Shown here one piece after another: positions 44,099-52,436 of a DNA stretch of 64,000 nucleotides. Numbering within the stretch: the stretch's first letter is position 1; each line of letters opens with the position of its first letter. The stretch comes from Planctomycetaceae bacterium. Lineage in GTDB: Bacteria; Planctomycetota; Phycisphaerae; UBA1845; UTPLA1. A program made the position numbers and the translations under genes. The notes beneath the pieces were generated by a model. The model saw only the letters and a program-made list of their open reading frames with translations, made no database searches and was not told where the DNA came from. Location: the NCBI GenBank assembly GCA_006969385.1, contig CP030884.1, positions 1,612,001 to 1,676,000 of the forward strand, in the 5' to 3' direction.

Positions 44099-44360
44099 AA
44101 CGGGTCCTCTTATGGATCAGTTGCACAAGGCGATCTTGGGTTGGCCTTGGGGAGCTTAGTCGCAACCTAATAGCGCCGACGCGGCGCGGCAGGTGCGACC
44201 CTACCGGGCGATCGGTCGTTAGTTGCTGGTATCGCTCAGGTTAAGTCTTCGACCGGCGCGGCAGGGGGCGTGAGACGATAATCGGCACGCGCACGGATTC
44301 CGCCGTTCGGTCTGGGAACGCAGTTCATATTATGACAGAAACGCGGGGGTGGGCTCAATA

Positions 44361-44942
44361 TCACTCGTTGACCGGTCGCATGACGCCGTCGGCGGGTGGT
44401 GGCGGGCTGGGGCGGGGTGCGGGGTTGGCCTGAATCGGGGCGCTGCTGGTGGCGGGCGGTGTTTCGATGTTCTCGATGGTCGGTTCGCCAGACGCGGCGG
44501 TCGTCGTGACACCGGCGCGGGCGCGCAGTTCTTCGGCGTTTTGGATGAGGGCCTGTTTGGTGGCGGGCTGGAACTTTTCGAGTTGAAACGTGCCAAAGTC
44601 GCGATCGTCGCGATAGGTGATGGGGGAGAAGCACTCGGTAAAGAGATCGATGCCGGGGTATTGATACCAAGGGGCCTTGATGCGGCGGTTGGTTTGCAGC
44701 GTTTGGTAGCCTTGCTTGCGAATGATGATGTCGTAATCACCGTACCAGGTGAAGTCGACCTTGACCGGCGTGCGACCGATTTCCTGATCGTTGAGGATGA
44801 CAAGGGCGTTGTCGGGTTCGCTGTTGATGGAGATGGTGCGTTCGACGCAGCCGAGTAGCGGTGCGCTGATGGTGATGCACAGCGCGAGGCAGGCGGCGCG
44901 CGAAATTGATTTAGACATTTTTCGATTTTGCAAGTGCGTCAT
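44361..44942 (-). CDS. PEGA-domain lipoprotein
   Basis: 193 residues. A lipoprotein signal ends in APLLGC. It is followed directly by a PEGA module (RTISINSEPDNALVILNDQE, IGRTPVKVDFTWYGDYDI, KQGYQTLQTNRRIKAPW), the surface-layer-type beta domain that binds or anchors other envelope components. The tail is Pro/Ala/Thr-rich and disordered (ASSAPIQANPAPRPSPPPPA). GGAG lies seven bases before ATG 44942; ATG 44918 is an alternative. It precedes the M28 peptidase on the same strand with a 262-base gap, so co-transcription is uncertain. Confidence 0.8.
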   Translation of the reverse strand: MTHLQNRKMSKSISRAACLALCITISAPLLGCVERTISINSEPDNALVILNDQEIGRTPVKVDFTWYGDYDIIIRKQGYQTLQTNRRIKAPWYQYPGIDLFTECFSPITYRDDRDFGTFQLEKFQPATKQALIQNAEELRARAGVTTTAASGEPTIENIETPPATSSAPIQANPAPRPSPPPPADGVMRPVNE

Positions 44943-45075
44943 CCTAACGCTCCGACGTGAAGGTCCGTGATCGATCGAGGCTGGGATGTTTGCGGCTCAC
45001 CTCGAACGTTTCGCTAGTTTAGCTGAAAGTTTGATTTCGACCAATTGATGAGGTGGTGATACCTGACATCGGGTC

Positions 45076-45105
45076 TGCGCTGTGGCACCGGTTTGTAACC
45101 GGTGA
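45076..45105. repeat. Short palindromic repeat ACCGGTTTGTAACCGGT
   Basis: GCGCTGTGGCACCGGTTTGT followed by AACCGGTG, nearly identical to 19503-19531 including the flank GCGCTGTGG. Confidence 0.75.
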
Positions 45106-45159
45106 TTCGCTTGGGGCACATTTCTGAAGACACGATCCGACGACTTGTGCGTGCAGTTG

Positions 45160-45298
45160 TAGGGTCCGCACCGCGGACCATATCGCAACGCAGGCCATCC
45201 CGGTAAAGCAGTCTGCGTTTTGCTCTCATTTTCAATGAAATGCCGTGCTGGTGGTATTGCGTCTTCGCGTCAAATGGTCCGCGGTGCGGACCCTACAA
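45160..45298. repeat. GTAGGGTCCGC-bounded element (copy 2)
   Basis: Left arm GTAGGGTCCGCACCGCGGAC plus CAT, right arm ATGGTCCGCGGTGCGGACCC plus TAC. Note the compensated change relative to copy 1: CAT/TGC in the loop region became CAC/CGC in both arms. The interior of about 93 bases is unrelated to copy 1. Confidence 0.85.
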
Positions 45299-45330
45299 CA
45301 GAATGCGACACCCAAAGTGGGACGGTTCCG

Positions 45331-45744
45331 CTACTCCAACGAATCAAAATACGCCTGCAGAATTTGCCGGGCGGCGTGAGCGTCGAGTCGGGCTTTGCGC
45401 TTTTTGCGCGACAGGCCGATCTCGTCAAGGTCGTGGTGGGCGGCTTGAGTCGAGAGGCGCTCGTCCTGCCAGATCACGCGGCAGGTCGAGAGGCGTTCGA
45501 GTTCGTCGGCGAAGTCGCGCGTGAGCGTCGCCTGTTGCCCTTCGGTGCCGTCCATGTTGAGCGGCAGGCCGATCACAACGGTCGTTGCGGCGTGTTCGTG
45601 GCACAGGTCGGCCACGGCGCGGGCGTCGCGGGTGACGTCGTTGCGGCCGGTGATGGTGGTGAGGGCAAAGGCAATACGCGTCTCGTCGTCACCATGGGCG
45701 ATGCCGATGCGCTTGCGACCGTAATCGATGCCGAGGATTCGCAC
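45331..45744 (-). CDS. ruvX: Holliday junction resolvase-like RuvX (YqgF)
   Basis: 137 residues with a GTG start at 45744, matching the family length of about 138. RNase H-like fold: LGIDYGRKRIGIAHGD (Asp7), VVIGLPLNMDGTEGQQ, VIWQDERLSTQAA (Glu95) and KARLDAHAARQILQ (Asp121). These acids are the proposed metal-binding active site. The family acts on 16S rRNA 5'-end processing and/or branched DNA. The frame is open upstream to 45858, but that part reads through a palindromic repeat and is not homologous. No clear ribosome-binding site before the GTG. Confidence 0.9.
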   Translation of the reverse strand: MRILGIDYGRKRIGIAHGDDETRIAFALTTITGRNDVTRDARAVADLCHEHAATTVVIGLPLNMDGTEGQQATLTRDFADELERLSTCRVIWQDERLSTQAAHHDLDEIGLSRKKRKARLDAHAARQILQAYFDSLE

Positions 45745-45811
45745 GGTTGGGATTATGGGGGAATGGTGTGGGGTTGTCGTTGAACGGGCGCGAATAGTGA
45801 TGGGGTTTTGA

Positions 45812-45840
45812 GTCCCCCAGCCCCAGAGGGGCAGGGGCAC
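45812..45840. repeat. Palindromic repeat GTCCCCCAGCCCCAGAGGGG
   Basis: Identical over 29 bases to 27251-27279 and the inverse of 14644-14675. Confidence 0.8.
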
Positions 45841-45860
45841 CCAATTCGCTCTTACCAAAT

Positions 45861-46000
45861 CGTAGGGTCCGCATTGCGGACCATCTCGTTACCTAGACGA
45901 CGCAATCGACGGTAGCCGAGTCGTTGCTGCCGAATGCCAGTGAATTCGTATGGCGGATTGAGATTTTCGCGCCGAATGGTCCGCAATGCGGACCCTACAA
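45861..46000. repeat. GTAGGGTCCGC-bounded element (copy 3)
   Basis: CGTAGGGTCCGCATTGCGGA then CCAT on the left, ATGGTCCGCAATGCGGACCC then TAC on the right, 140 bases overall. Only 560 bases from copy 2, with ruvX between them. Confidence 0.85.
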
Positions 46001-46019
46001 AGTGGTGCAAGGACCGTGA

Positions 46020-47315
46020 TTAGTCGACGGGCGTCATCGTGCCGACGACCTGAGTTGAGCGGGGTTGGTTGGCGGTCGTGGTTTGGCCGTTGGCGGTGAC
46101 GGTGGGAGTTGTAGGGTTTGACGTCCGCGACGGTGATTGATCGGAAGCGTTTTTGGTTGGCGTCGGTGCGTTGTCGGTGCTGACCTTCGCATCCGCGACG
46201 GAGTTGGCCGTGACGTTCATCGATTCATCGGTGCTCGGGTCATCGGCAGTGGTTGTTTCATCGATATCGGCGGGTGGCAGGCGGTTGCCGTTGGCGTCCA
46301 CATCGACGGTCGTGGGGCCGGTGGCGCCGATGGCGACGAGGCGTTCGCGCGATTGCGCGGCCCAGGTGCTTTCGGGCCAGCTATCGATGATGTAGCGATA
46401 GTAATATGCGGCCGAATCGAGGCGACGGGTGCGCTCGTAAAAGCTTGCCACCGTGAACTCTTTGTGGGCAAGGCTGTCCTGAATACGCTGCAGCGTTTGG
46501 GGCACGCGGTAGGCCTCTGCTTCGGTGGCGTACTGGGTTTGAAAATCGCGAAAATAGACATCCGCCTCTAAGAGGTCGGCGTCGTCAAATTCCACGCCGG
46601 GGAAACGGGCGAGGGCCGATTGACCGCTACGAAGTAGCGAAATCTTGCGATAGCGACCGCGCGGGAACTCGCGCATGAGGCGGGCATAGGTAAGCTCAGC
46701 CTCTTCGAATTCGCCGTTTTGATAGTGATAATCGCCCTTGAGTCGCAGGGCCTGTTCGGCAACGGGCTTACCATTGGCCCATTCGTCGGTGATCTTGCTC
46801 AGGATTTGCAGGGCTTCCTCTTCGGCGGTTAGCCAGATGGTTCCCTTTAGCAGGCGCTGCTTGCGGTCTTTGAACAGCAGCATTTCGGCGATGATGAGTT
46901 GCCGACGCAAGGCGCGTTCGGAGATATCGCTGCCGGGCCAGGCTTCGATGACTTCTTCCAGCCATTCATGGGCCTGAATCAGGTCGCCGCTCTTAGGGTT
47001 GGCGTCTTCGGCGGCGATTTCGGTTTCGGCGGCATAGAACAGGGCTTCGTCGCGCAGGCTCGATTCGGGGTAGGTGTCGAACCAATTATCGAACGCATCA
47101 CGGGCATCGCCGTATTCGTTTTTGGCGAGCAGCGCGCGGGCGATGGCCAGATCGCCGGCGTCGGTGCCGGGCACGGGCGGGGGGATTTCCACCCACGTGC
47201 CGGTGGCAACATCGTATTCGAGCCGCTCGCTGTAGGAGTTTTCATCCTGCGCCAGCGCGGGAACGGTCGCAATGAGAACGATGGCGAGGGTCAATCCGGA
47301 GAATCGGTGCGGCAT
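46020..47315 (-). CDS. BamD-like (YfiO) tetratricopeptide outer-membrane assembly lipoprotein-type protein
   Basis: 431 residues. Start ATG 47315 with GAAAGG upstream, then signal peptide (MPHRFSGLTLAIVLIATVPA, cleavage near ALA-QD); no lipobox Cys is present, unlike E. coli BamD. TPR-type helix pairs follow (residues about 55-310): ARALLAKNEYGDARDAFDNW with FDTYPESSLRDEALFYAAET; GDYHYQNGEFEEAELTYARL with MREFPRGRYRKISLLRSGQS; FTVASFYERTRRLDSAAYYY. The FPxGxY and ASFYxRxxxxxSAxxYY wording is BamD-like. The final 110 residues are a Thr/Asn/Asp-rich disordered tail, making it far longer than the usual 245. Confidence 0.75.
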   Translation of the reverse strand: MPHRFSGLTLAIVLIATVPALAQDENSYSERLEYDVATGTWVEIPPPVPGTDAGDLAIARALLAKNEYGDARDAFDNWFDTYPESSLRDEALFYAAETEIAAEDANPKSGDLIQAHEWLEEVIEAWPGSDISERALRRQLIIAEMLLFKDRKQRLLKGTIWLTAEEEALQILSKITDEWANGKPVAEQALRLKGDYHYQNGEFEEAELTYARLMREFPRGRYRKISLLRSGQSALARFPGVEFDDADLLEADVYFRDFQTQYATEAEAYRVPQTLQRIQDSLAHKEFTVASFYERTRRLDSAAYYYRYIIDSWPESTWAAQSRERLVAIGATGPTTVDVDANGNRLPPADIDETTTADDPSTDESMNVTANSVADAKVSTDNAPTPTKNASDQSPSRTSNPTTPTVTANGQTTTANQPRSTQVVGTMTPVD

Positions 47316-47664
47316 CCTTGCAGCCTTTCGAGATGGGGCGAGCGAGGCAATGCCGTGGGGCAGCGCCTCGAATGGTCGCGAATTGTAAATGCCGCTGACG
47401 GGGATGCAATCTGCGGGCGAATGCGAGGTGGTGGTATCGATTGGGGGAGCATCGTTGTTCCGGCAGCGCTTATTCGCATTTCCCACCGGCGAGACGCCGA
47501 TGCTCCCCGGGGCAGAAATCAAACGGCACCTGTGCCGGGGTGAAAGGGGCTCGATTGCTCGCGGCTTGCCCGGCTTTATAATCCACACGCAAAGGACGAC
47601 CGGTAACGCCCAAGCGCCGATGTTGCGGTGCGTGCGTCGGGTCGGTGACAGATTGGTCAACGGA
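47316..47664. other. 349-base divergent intergenic region with an inverted repeat
   Basis: Lies between the BamD-like and LptE-like genes and must hold both promoters. It contains the repeat at 47443-47511. No further gene is supported. Confidence 0.55.
47443..47511. repeat. Inverted repeat GGGGGAGCATCG...CGATGCTCCCC
   Basis: GGGGGAGCATCGTTGTTCCG and GAGACGCCGATGCTCCCCGG flank TTATTCGCATTTCCCACCGG. Same family as 34616-34684. Confidence 0.75.
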
Positions 47665-48201
47665 ATGCAGAAAATCTACCGCGCACGGACGATCGGCTGG
47701 CTGATGGCGGGTGTCTTGGTCGGCAGCGGCGGCTGCGGCTACAGCACCGATCGGTCGGCGCATTTTCAGACGGAAAACTCCGACAAGCGCCCGATACGCA
47801 CGGTGGCGGTGCCGATCTTTCAATCGCGCGAATTTCGCCGAGATTTAGAGTTGCAATTGACGGAGGCGTTAAAGAAGCGGCTCGAGCTGGAAACGCCCTA
47901 CAAGCTGGCCAACGAGTCGCGGGCCGATACCGCGATTTACGGCGAAGTGGTGGAGGTCCGTCAGGGCACGATCGGTCGCGATTTTCGGCTGGTACGACCG
48001 CGTGAGACGGCCATGACGATGGTGGTGAACTGGCACTGGAAAGATTTGCGCACGGGTGAAATTTTGGTGAATCGCCCAAGTTTCGTGCACACAGTGGATT
48101 ACATCCCTCCTTTGGGCGAAGATTTTTATCACGCCAGCCAGCGGGTTTCGGACCGTATGGCCGAACGCATCTTAGAAGAGATGTATGCTGATAATTGGTA
48201 A
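47665..48201 (+). CDS. LptE-like LPS-assembly lipoprotein
   Basis: 178 residues. Start ATG 47665. A signal peptide with lipobox-type Cys ends LVGSGGCGYS. The DUF/LptE pattern is visible in RPIRTVAVPIFQSREFRRDL with ELQLTEALKKRLELE, then YKLANESRADTAIYGEVVEV and LGEDFYHASQRVSDRMAERI. LptE plugs the LptD barrel that delivers lipopolysaccharide to the outer leaflet. Placed divergently from the BamD-like gene and upstream of ftsH, a setting consistent with envelope biogenesis. Confidence 0.78.
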   Translation: MQKIYRARTIGWLMAGVLVGSGGCGYSTDRSAHFQTENSDKRPIRTVAVPIFQSREFRRDLELQLTEALKKRLELETPYKLANESRADTAIYGEVVEVRQGTIGRDFRLVRPRETAMTMVVNWHWKDLRTGEILVNRPSFVHTVDYIPPLGEDFYHASQRVSDRMAERILEEMYADNW

Positions 48202-48307
48202 TGGCTTTGCCATTGCTATAATCCGATGAATTTAAAGGCTGTCGGCCCGCCTCGTGTATGTGGCGCGCGGGTGGACGGCCCTGTTTTTGTTAGGCGAGCG
48301 ATACTGC

Positions 48308-50347
48308 ATGTCGGAAAATAAATCCAGGCAAGAAAACCAGGATGACGGTGGGTCGAACCAGAATCGGCCCCAACCGCCACGACCGGGCAAGCCGCGCATG
48401 TCGCGCCCGTTGATGGGCTATCTCGGCATGGGGCTGGTGATTTTGATGGTCCTGATGATCGTCACCCAGTCGATGCCTCCGACCAAAGAAATCAGCATCG
48501 ACGAGTTCTGGAAGCAGGCTCAGTCGCAGAACCTTGCTGAAGTCACGATCAGTGAAGAAGCGATTCGCGGCAAGTTCAAAGCGGGTGTGCAGGGCGGTTC
48601 GGCTCAGCAGCAAACGCGCGACTTCATGGTGAAATACAACACCGTCGGCGAATTTAACAAAGTCGAAACGCAGCTGCGCGAGATTTCGCCGAATACCAAG
48701 ATCAAGTATCAGGCCAGTCGCCAGCCGTTCATCAACATGTTGTTGAGCCTGGTGCCGTGGTTGCTCATCTTTGCGTTCGTTTGGTTCGTGCTGTTTCGGC
48801 AATTGCGCTCGTCTGCGGGTGGTGCCGGCATGCTGGGCAACTTCGGTCGCTCCAAGCATCGCGTGAGCAGCAAAGAAACGACCAACGTGACGTTCGCCGA
48901 TGTCGCGGGCGTGCAGGAAGCCAAGCAGGAAGTTACCGAAATCATCGAGTTCCTGAAGAACCCCAAGAAGTTTCAACGGTTGGGCGGTCGTGTGCCGCGC
49001 GGCGTGTTGCTCGTGGGCGAGCCGGGCTGCGGTAAGACGCTGTTGGCCAAGGCGATGGCGGGCGAGGCCGATGTGCCATTCTTCAGCATTAGTGGTGCCG
49101 ATTTCGTAGAAATGTTCGTCGGTGTGGGTGCCTCGCGTGTGCGCGATTTGTTCAAGTCGGCCAAGGAAAACTCGCCATGCATCATCTTTCTCGATGAAAT
49201 CGATGCCGTCGGTCGACGCCGCGGCGCGGCCTATGGTGGTGGCGGTCACGATGAGCGCGAGCAAACGCTGAACGCGATTCTCGTCGAGATGGACGGTTTT
49301 GATACGTCGGACCAAGTGATCGTGATCGCGGCGACCAACCGTGAGGATATTCTTGATCCGGCGTTGACGCGTCCGGGTCGTTTCGACCGTTCGGTGTTTG
49401 TGCCGTTGCCCGATTTGAAGGGGCGGCTCGAAATCCTGAAGGTGCACGCGCGCAAGATCAAGATTTCGCCCGAAGTCGATCTCAGCCGTTTGGCACGCGG
49501 CACGCCGATGTTCAGCGGTGCCGAATTGGCGGCTATCATCAACGAAGCGGCGATCATCGCGACCATGGAACAAAAAGACATGGTCGATATGGATGATCTG
49601 GAAGAGGCCCGCGACAAGATTCGCTACGGACGCTCCAACAAGAGCCGCGTCGTCGAAGAAAAAGAACGCATCGCCACCGCCTATCACGAAGCGGGCCATG
49701 CGGTGTTACAAGTCGAGCTGGAAGACGCCGATCCGCTGCATAAGGTCACCATCATTCCGCGCGGCCAAGCCATGGGCGCGACGATGTCGTTGCCCGAGAA
49801 AGATCGCTACGGTTACGCCCGCAAGTGGTTGCAAGCCACCATGCGCGTGATGTGTGGCGGTCGCATCGCGGAAGAGCGCCACAACGGCGACATCAGTAGC
49901 GGCGCGGCAATGGATATCGAGCAGGTCACGCGCTTGGCGCGGGCAATGATTCTCGAATGGGGCATGAGCGAGAAGCTCGGCTTCGTGAAGTATTCGGCGC
50001 TGGATCGCAACGAGTTTGGCTTTGGCGATAAGCCATACTCCGATGAAACCGGCCACGTGATCGATAGCGAAGTGCGGCGCATGGCTGACGAGGCTTACCA
50101 GGATGCCGTTCGCATTTTGAACGACAACTGGCAGAAGGTGGATGCCGTCGCGCAGGCGTTGTTGAAGTACGAAACGCTCGACGCTGAAGAAGTCGCCAAG
50201 CTTTGCCGCGGTGAGTCGCTCGACAAGCCCACGCTTTCCGGCATGTTGGCAGACGAAGAGCCGCCGCCGGTCAGCAAGCCCGCAACGCCGCCCTCGAACG
50301 ATCCGAAACCGGATTTCCCGGGCGGGTCCTTGCCGCAACCCGGTTAA
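48308..50347 (+). CDS. ftsH: ATP-dependent zinc metalloprotease FtsH
   Basis: 679 residues; membrane-bound hexameric AAA protease. Cytosolic N-terminus rich in Gln/Asn, two transmembrane helices (about residues 36-55 and 145-165), and a periplasmic domain between them. AAA domain: Walker [13 protein letters not shown], Walker [12 protein letters not shown], pore loop [14 protein letters not shown], arginine finger region [16 protein letters not shown]. Protease: [13 protein letters not shown] (HEAGH) and [16 protein letters not shown] with the third zinc ligand. The tail is Pro-rich. ATG 48308 preferred (MSENKSRQ); an in-frame codon at 48254 adds 18 residues. Confidence 0.96.
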   Translation: MSENKSRQENQDDGGSNQNRPQPPRPGKPRMSRPLMGYLGMGLVILMVLMIVTQSMPPTKEISIDEFWKQAQSQNLAEVTISEEAIRGKFKAGVQGGSAQQQTRDFMVKYNTVGEFNKVETQLREISPNTKIKYQASRQPFINMLLSLVPWLLIFAFVWFVLFRQLRSSAGGAGMLGNFGRSKHRVSSKETTNVTFADVAGVQEAKQEVTEIIEFLKNPKKFQRLGGRVPRGVLLVGEPGCGKTLLAKAMAGEADVPFFSISGADFVEMFVGVGASRVRDLFKSAKENSPCIIFLDEIDAVGRRRGAAYGGGGHDEREQTLNAILVEMDGFDTSDQVIVIAATNREDILDPALTRPGRFDRSVFVPLPDLKGRLEILKVHARKIKISPEVDLSRLARGTPMFSGAELAAIINEAAIIATMEQKDMVDMDDLEEARDKIRYGRSNKSRVVEEKERIATAYHEAGHAVLQVELEDADPLHKVTIIPRGQAMGATMSLPEKDRYGYARKWLQATMRVMCGGRIAEERHNGDISSGAAMDIEQVTRLARAMILEWGMSEKLGFVKYSALDRNEFGFGDKPYSDETGHVIDSEVRRMADEAYQDAVRILNDNWQKVDAVAQALLKYETLDAEEVAKLCRGESLDKPTLSGMLADEEPPPVSKPATPPSNDPKPDFPGGSLPQPG

Positions 50348-50380
50348 GCGGTCGCAATAGACAGCGCGTTCTCAGAATTT

Positions 50381-50414
50381 AAAGGTCGGCGTCCAACGCC
50401 GACCTTTTTTTATT
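50381..50414 (+). terminator. Rho-independent terminator after ftsH
   Basis: AAAGGTCGGCGT/ACGCCGACCTTT stem with loop CCA, followed by TTTTATT. Confidence 0.92.
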
Positions 50415-50575
50415 GGGTGTAGGCGGTTGTCGATTTATTGGACAGTTGCTTAGGGCGGCCGTTAGACGCGCAGAGCGAAGCCGCTGACAATAGACGGCGT
50501 GTGGATTGTACACTGTGGATTGCGATACATGCGTTGGTTGAGGAGTCGCCGACGGCGACGCCGAGGAGTTTGGCC

Positions 50576-51037
50576 ATGGCCGATTCAGAGATCGTAATGG
50601 TTGGCCCGGGTGAAATCCCGTTGGTGACCAACCTGTATAACGAGATATTCCGGCCGCCGCAGGATAAGGCGTTCTTCGAGCGCCGACTGTTGGGCCGGTA
50701 CAACAAGCTGTTGCTGGTGGCGAACATCGAGCGTCAGCCAGTGGGCTTTGCGTTGGGGTTCGAACTCAAGCCGAGCGTGTTTTTCGGTTGGTTGTTGGGC
50801 GTGCTGCCAAGCCAGCGGCGGCAGGGCGTGGCGTCGCAATTGTTGGAGGCGATGACGACGTGGGCGGCCGAACACGAATATCACGGCCTGCGCATGGAGT
50901 GTCACAACGCGCATCGACCGATTCTGCATCTCGCGATCGAATCGGGGTTCAATATCGTCGGCGTCCGGTGGGATCCGGATCGGCAGGATAATCTGGTATT
51001 ACTGGAGCGCGATTTAAGCACAATTCTCGAAGAATAG
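50576..51037 (+). CDS. GNAT family N-acetyltransferase
   Basis: 153 residues. GAGGAG sits seven bases before ATG 50576. Acetyl-CoA motif: LLGVLPSQRRQGVASQLLEA, followed by MTTWAAEHEYHGLRMECHNA and HLAIESGFNIVGVRWDPDR. The N-terminal LVTNLYNEIFRPPQDKAFFE helix would form the acceptor side. Substrate unknown. Separated from ftsH by a terminator, and 93 bases before the alpha/beta hydrolase gene. Confidence 0.85.
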   Translation: MADSEIVMVGPGEIPLVTNLYNEIFRPPQDKAFFERRLLGRYNKLLLVANIERQPVGFALGFELKPSVFFGWLLGVLPSQRRQGVASQLLEAMTTWAAEHEYHGLRMECHNAHRPILHLAIESGFNIVGVRWDPDRQDNLVLLERDLSTILEE

Positions 51038-51130
51038 GGACGGTCGCGTTTTTTGCTATTCAAAACAGGCCTGAGGTCATAACATGGCGATGAACGATTC
51101 GGGTGATTCGTCCGCAATGTATCGCCGTGG

Positions 51131-52288
51131 ATGCTCTCGCACATGAGCCTGTTTCTCGCATCTGGTTTGCTCGACGCCATCGTTCGCAATTGGGCGTTGA
51201 TATCGATCTTCGCCACCTTGCTGGTGTTGGTCGTCGTGCCGCTGTTGATTCTCAACAAATACGTCAAGATTTGCCTCAACATTTTGCGCGATACCGAGCC
51301 GCCGTTGTTGATGCGGCAGTTCGGTTTTTCGCCAATGGATGGTGAAGATAAGGATTTCTTCGCGCCCGATGGCGTGCGGCTGCGGGCCACGTTGTACGAA
51401 GCAGACCCGGATGCCGGCCCGCCGAAGGGCCTGATTCTCTTTGCGCCGGAATTCAAAAGCTCGCGCGGCACGGCGGCGCGCTATTGTCGCCCATTATGGC
51501 AAGCGGGATACGATATTCTGTCGTTCGATTTTCGCGGGCAGGGTGATGCCGCCAGCGAAGAGGGCTATCAACCTCGTCAATGGGCAAGCGATCGCGAAGT
51601 CGGCGACTTGATGGCGGCGATTGCGTTGGCCGAGAATTATCTGCGCAAGCGCGGGCGACCGATCGAGATCGGCTTGTTCGGCATCTCGCGCGGGGCGTGT
51701 GCGTGTTTGTTAGCCGCGGAGAAGAGCAGCAGCGTGAAGGCCGTGATTACCGACGGCGCGTTTTCGTCGGACTGCACGTTGGAACACTTCCTCAAGCGCT
51801 GGGCCAACATCTTCGCGCGCGTGCGCATCATTGCCGACAGCCATCCGCCCGAGTTTTGGCGCTTCCTGCGCTGGTGGGTCTTCTTAAAGGCCGAGCGCAA
51901 ATTTCAATGTAAGTTTCCGTCGGTGCGCAAGGCGTTAATGCGCATGACGCCGCGACCGATTCTGTTTATCCACGGCGGTCGCGATAGTTATATTCCCGTA
52001 GATCAGTCGCGTTTGTTGTACGCGCAGAGCGCGCAGCCGCGCTATCTTTGGATTGTGCCGGGAGCCAAGCACAACCAGTCGGTGGTGGTAGAGCCGGATG
52101 CCTACGCCCTGCACACGGTCGATTTCTTTAATCGTTACTTAAATGGCGAGACCGACCGCAACAATCTTTACAGCGGCGATTTACTCGGCGAAATCGCACG
52201 CAGCGAGCGCGCGTTCCATCATATCTCGGCCGGTCAGGAAGATGCCGACGCCGATGTGGATGAGGCCGTCGAATCGCTGGTTTCGTAA
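51131..52288 (+). CDS. Membrane-anchored alpha/beta hydrolase
   Basis: 385 residues. N-terminal helix (WALISIFATLLVLVVVPLLI) anchors a hydrolase domain. Elements: ILFAPEFKSSRGTAARYC (oxyanion side), ILSFDFRGQGDAASEEGYQP, nucleophile elbow FGISRGACACLLAAE, acid in FIHGGRDSYIPVDQSR, and catalytic His in PGAKHNQSVVVEPDAY. A complete Ser-Asp-His triad is therefore likely. The substrate is probably an acyl ester or thioester but is not determined. The next gene, 148 bases on, is a GH3-type acyl-adenylating enzyme, so the two may act in one pathway. Confidence 0.85.
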   Translation: MLSHMSLFLASGLLDAIVRNWALISIFATLLVLVVVPLLILNKYVKICLNILRDTEPPLLMRQFGFSPMDGEDKDFFAPDGVRLRATLYEADPDAGPPKGLILFAPEFKSSRGTAARYCRPLWQAGYDILSFDFRGQGDAASEEGYQPRQWASDREVGDLMAAIALAENYLRKRGRPIEIGLFGISRGACACLLAAEKSSSVKAVITDGAFSSDCTLEHFLKRWANIFARVRIIADSHPPEFWRFLRWWVFLKAERKFQCKFPSVRKALMRMTPRPILFIHGGRDSYIPVDQSRLLYAQSAQPRYLWIVPGAKHNQSVVVEPDAYALHTVDFFNRYLNGETDRNNLYSGDLLGEIARSERAFHHISAGQEDADADVDEAVESLVS

Positions 52289-52436
52289 GTGCGAGGCGGC
52301 ACAGTCGCCATCGAGTCCCATCTGATTTAACATCCCTCACGTGTGTCGGGCGAACTTCGCACCGGCTGTTTCGTACGATCCTGCAGACGCTCCATCCTCA
52401 CGTATCGCGACAACATTGAACGGAGTCGGTAGCGCG

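Larger units (their letters stand above)
44943..45330. other. 388-base intergenic region with two repeat families
   Basis: No gene supported. 45076-45105 is the ACCGGTTTGTAACCGGT palindrome; 45160-45298 is copy 2 of the GTAGGGTCCGC-bounded element. Confidence 0.65.

Noticed and set aside
44236-44803. Alternative minus-strand frames rich in Arg/Pro over the PEGA gene
   Set aside because: They are out-of-frame shadows; the PEGA frame has a lipoprotein signal, ribosome-binding site and domain match.
48290-49699. 469-codon minus-strand frame opposite ftsH
   Set aside because: Pure antisense shadow of a strongly conserved gene.
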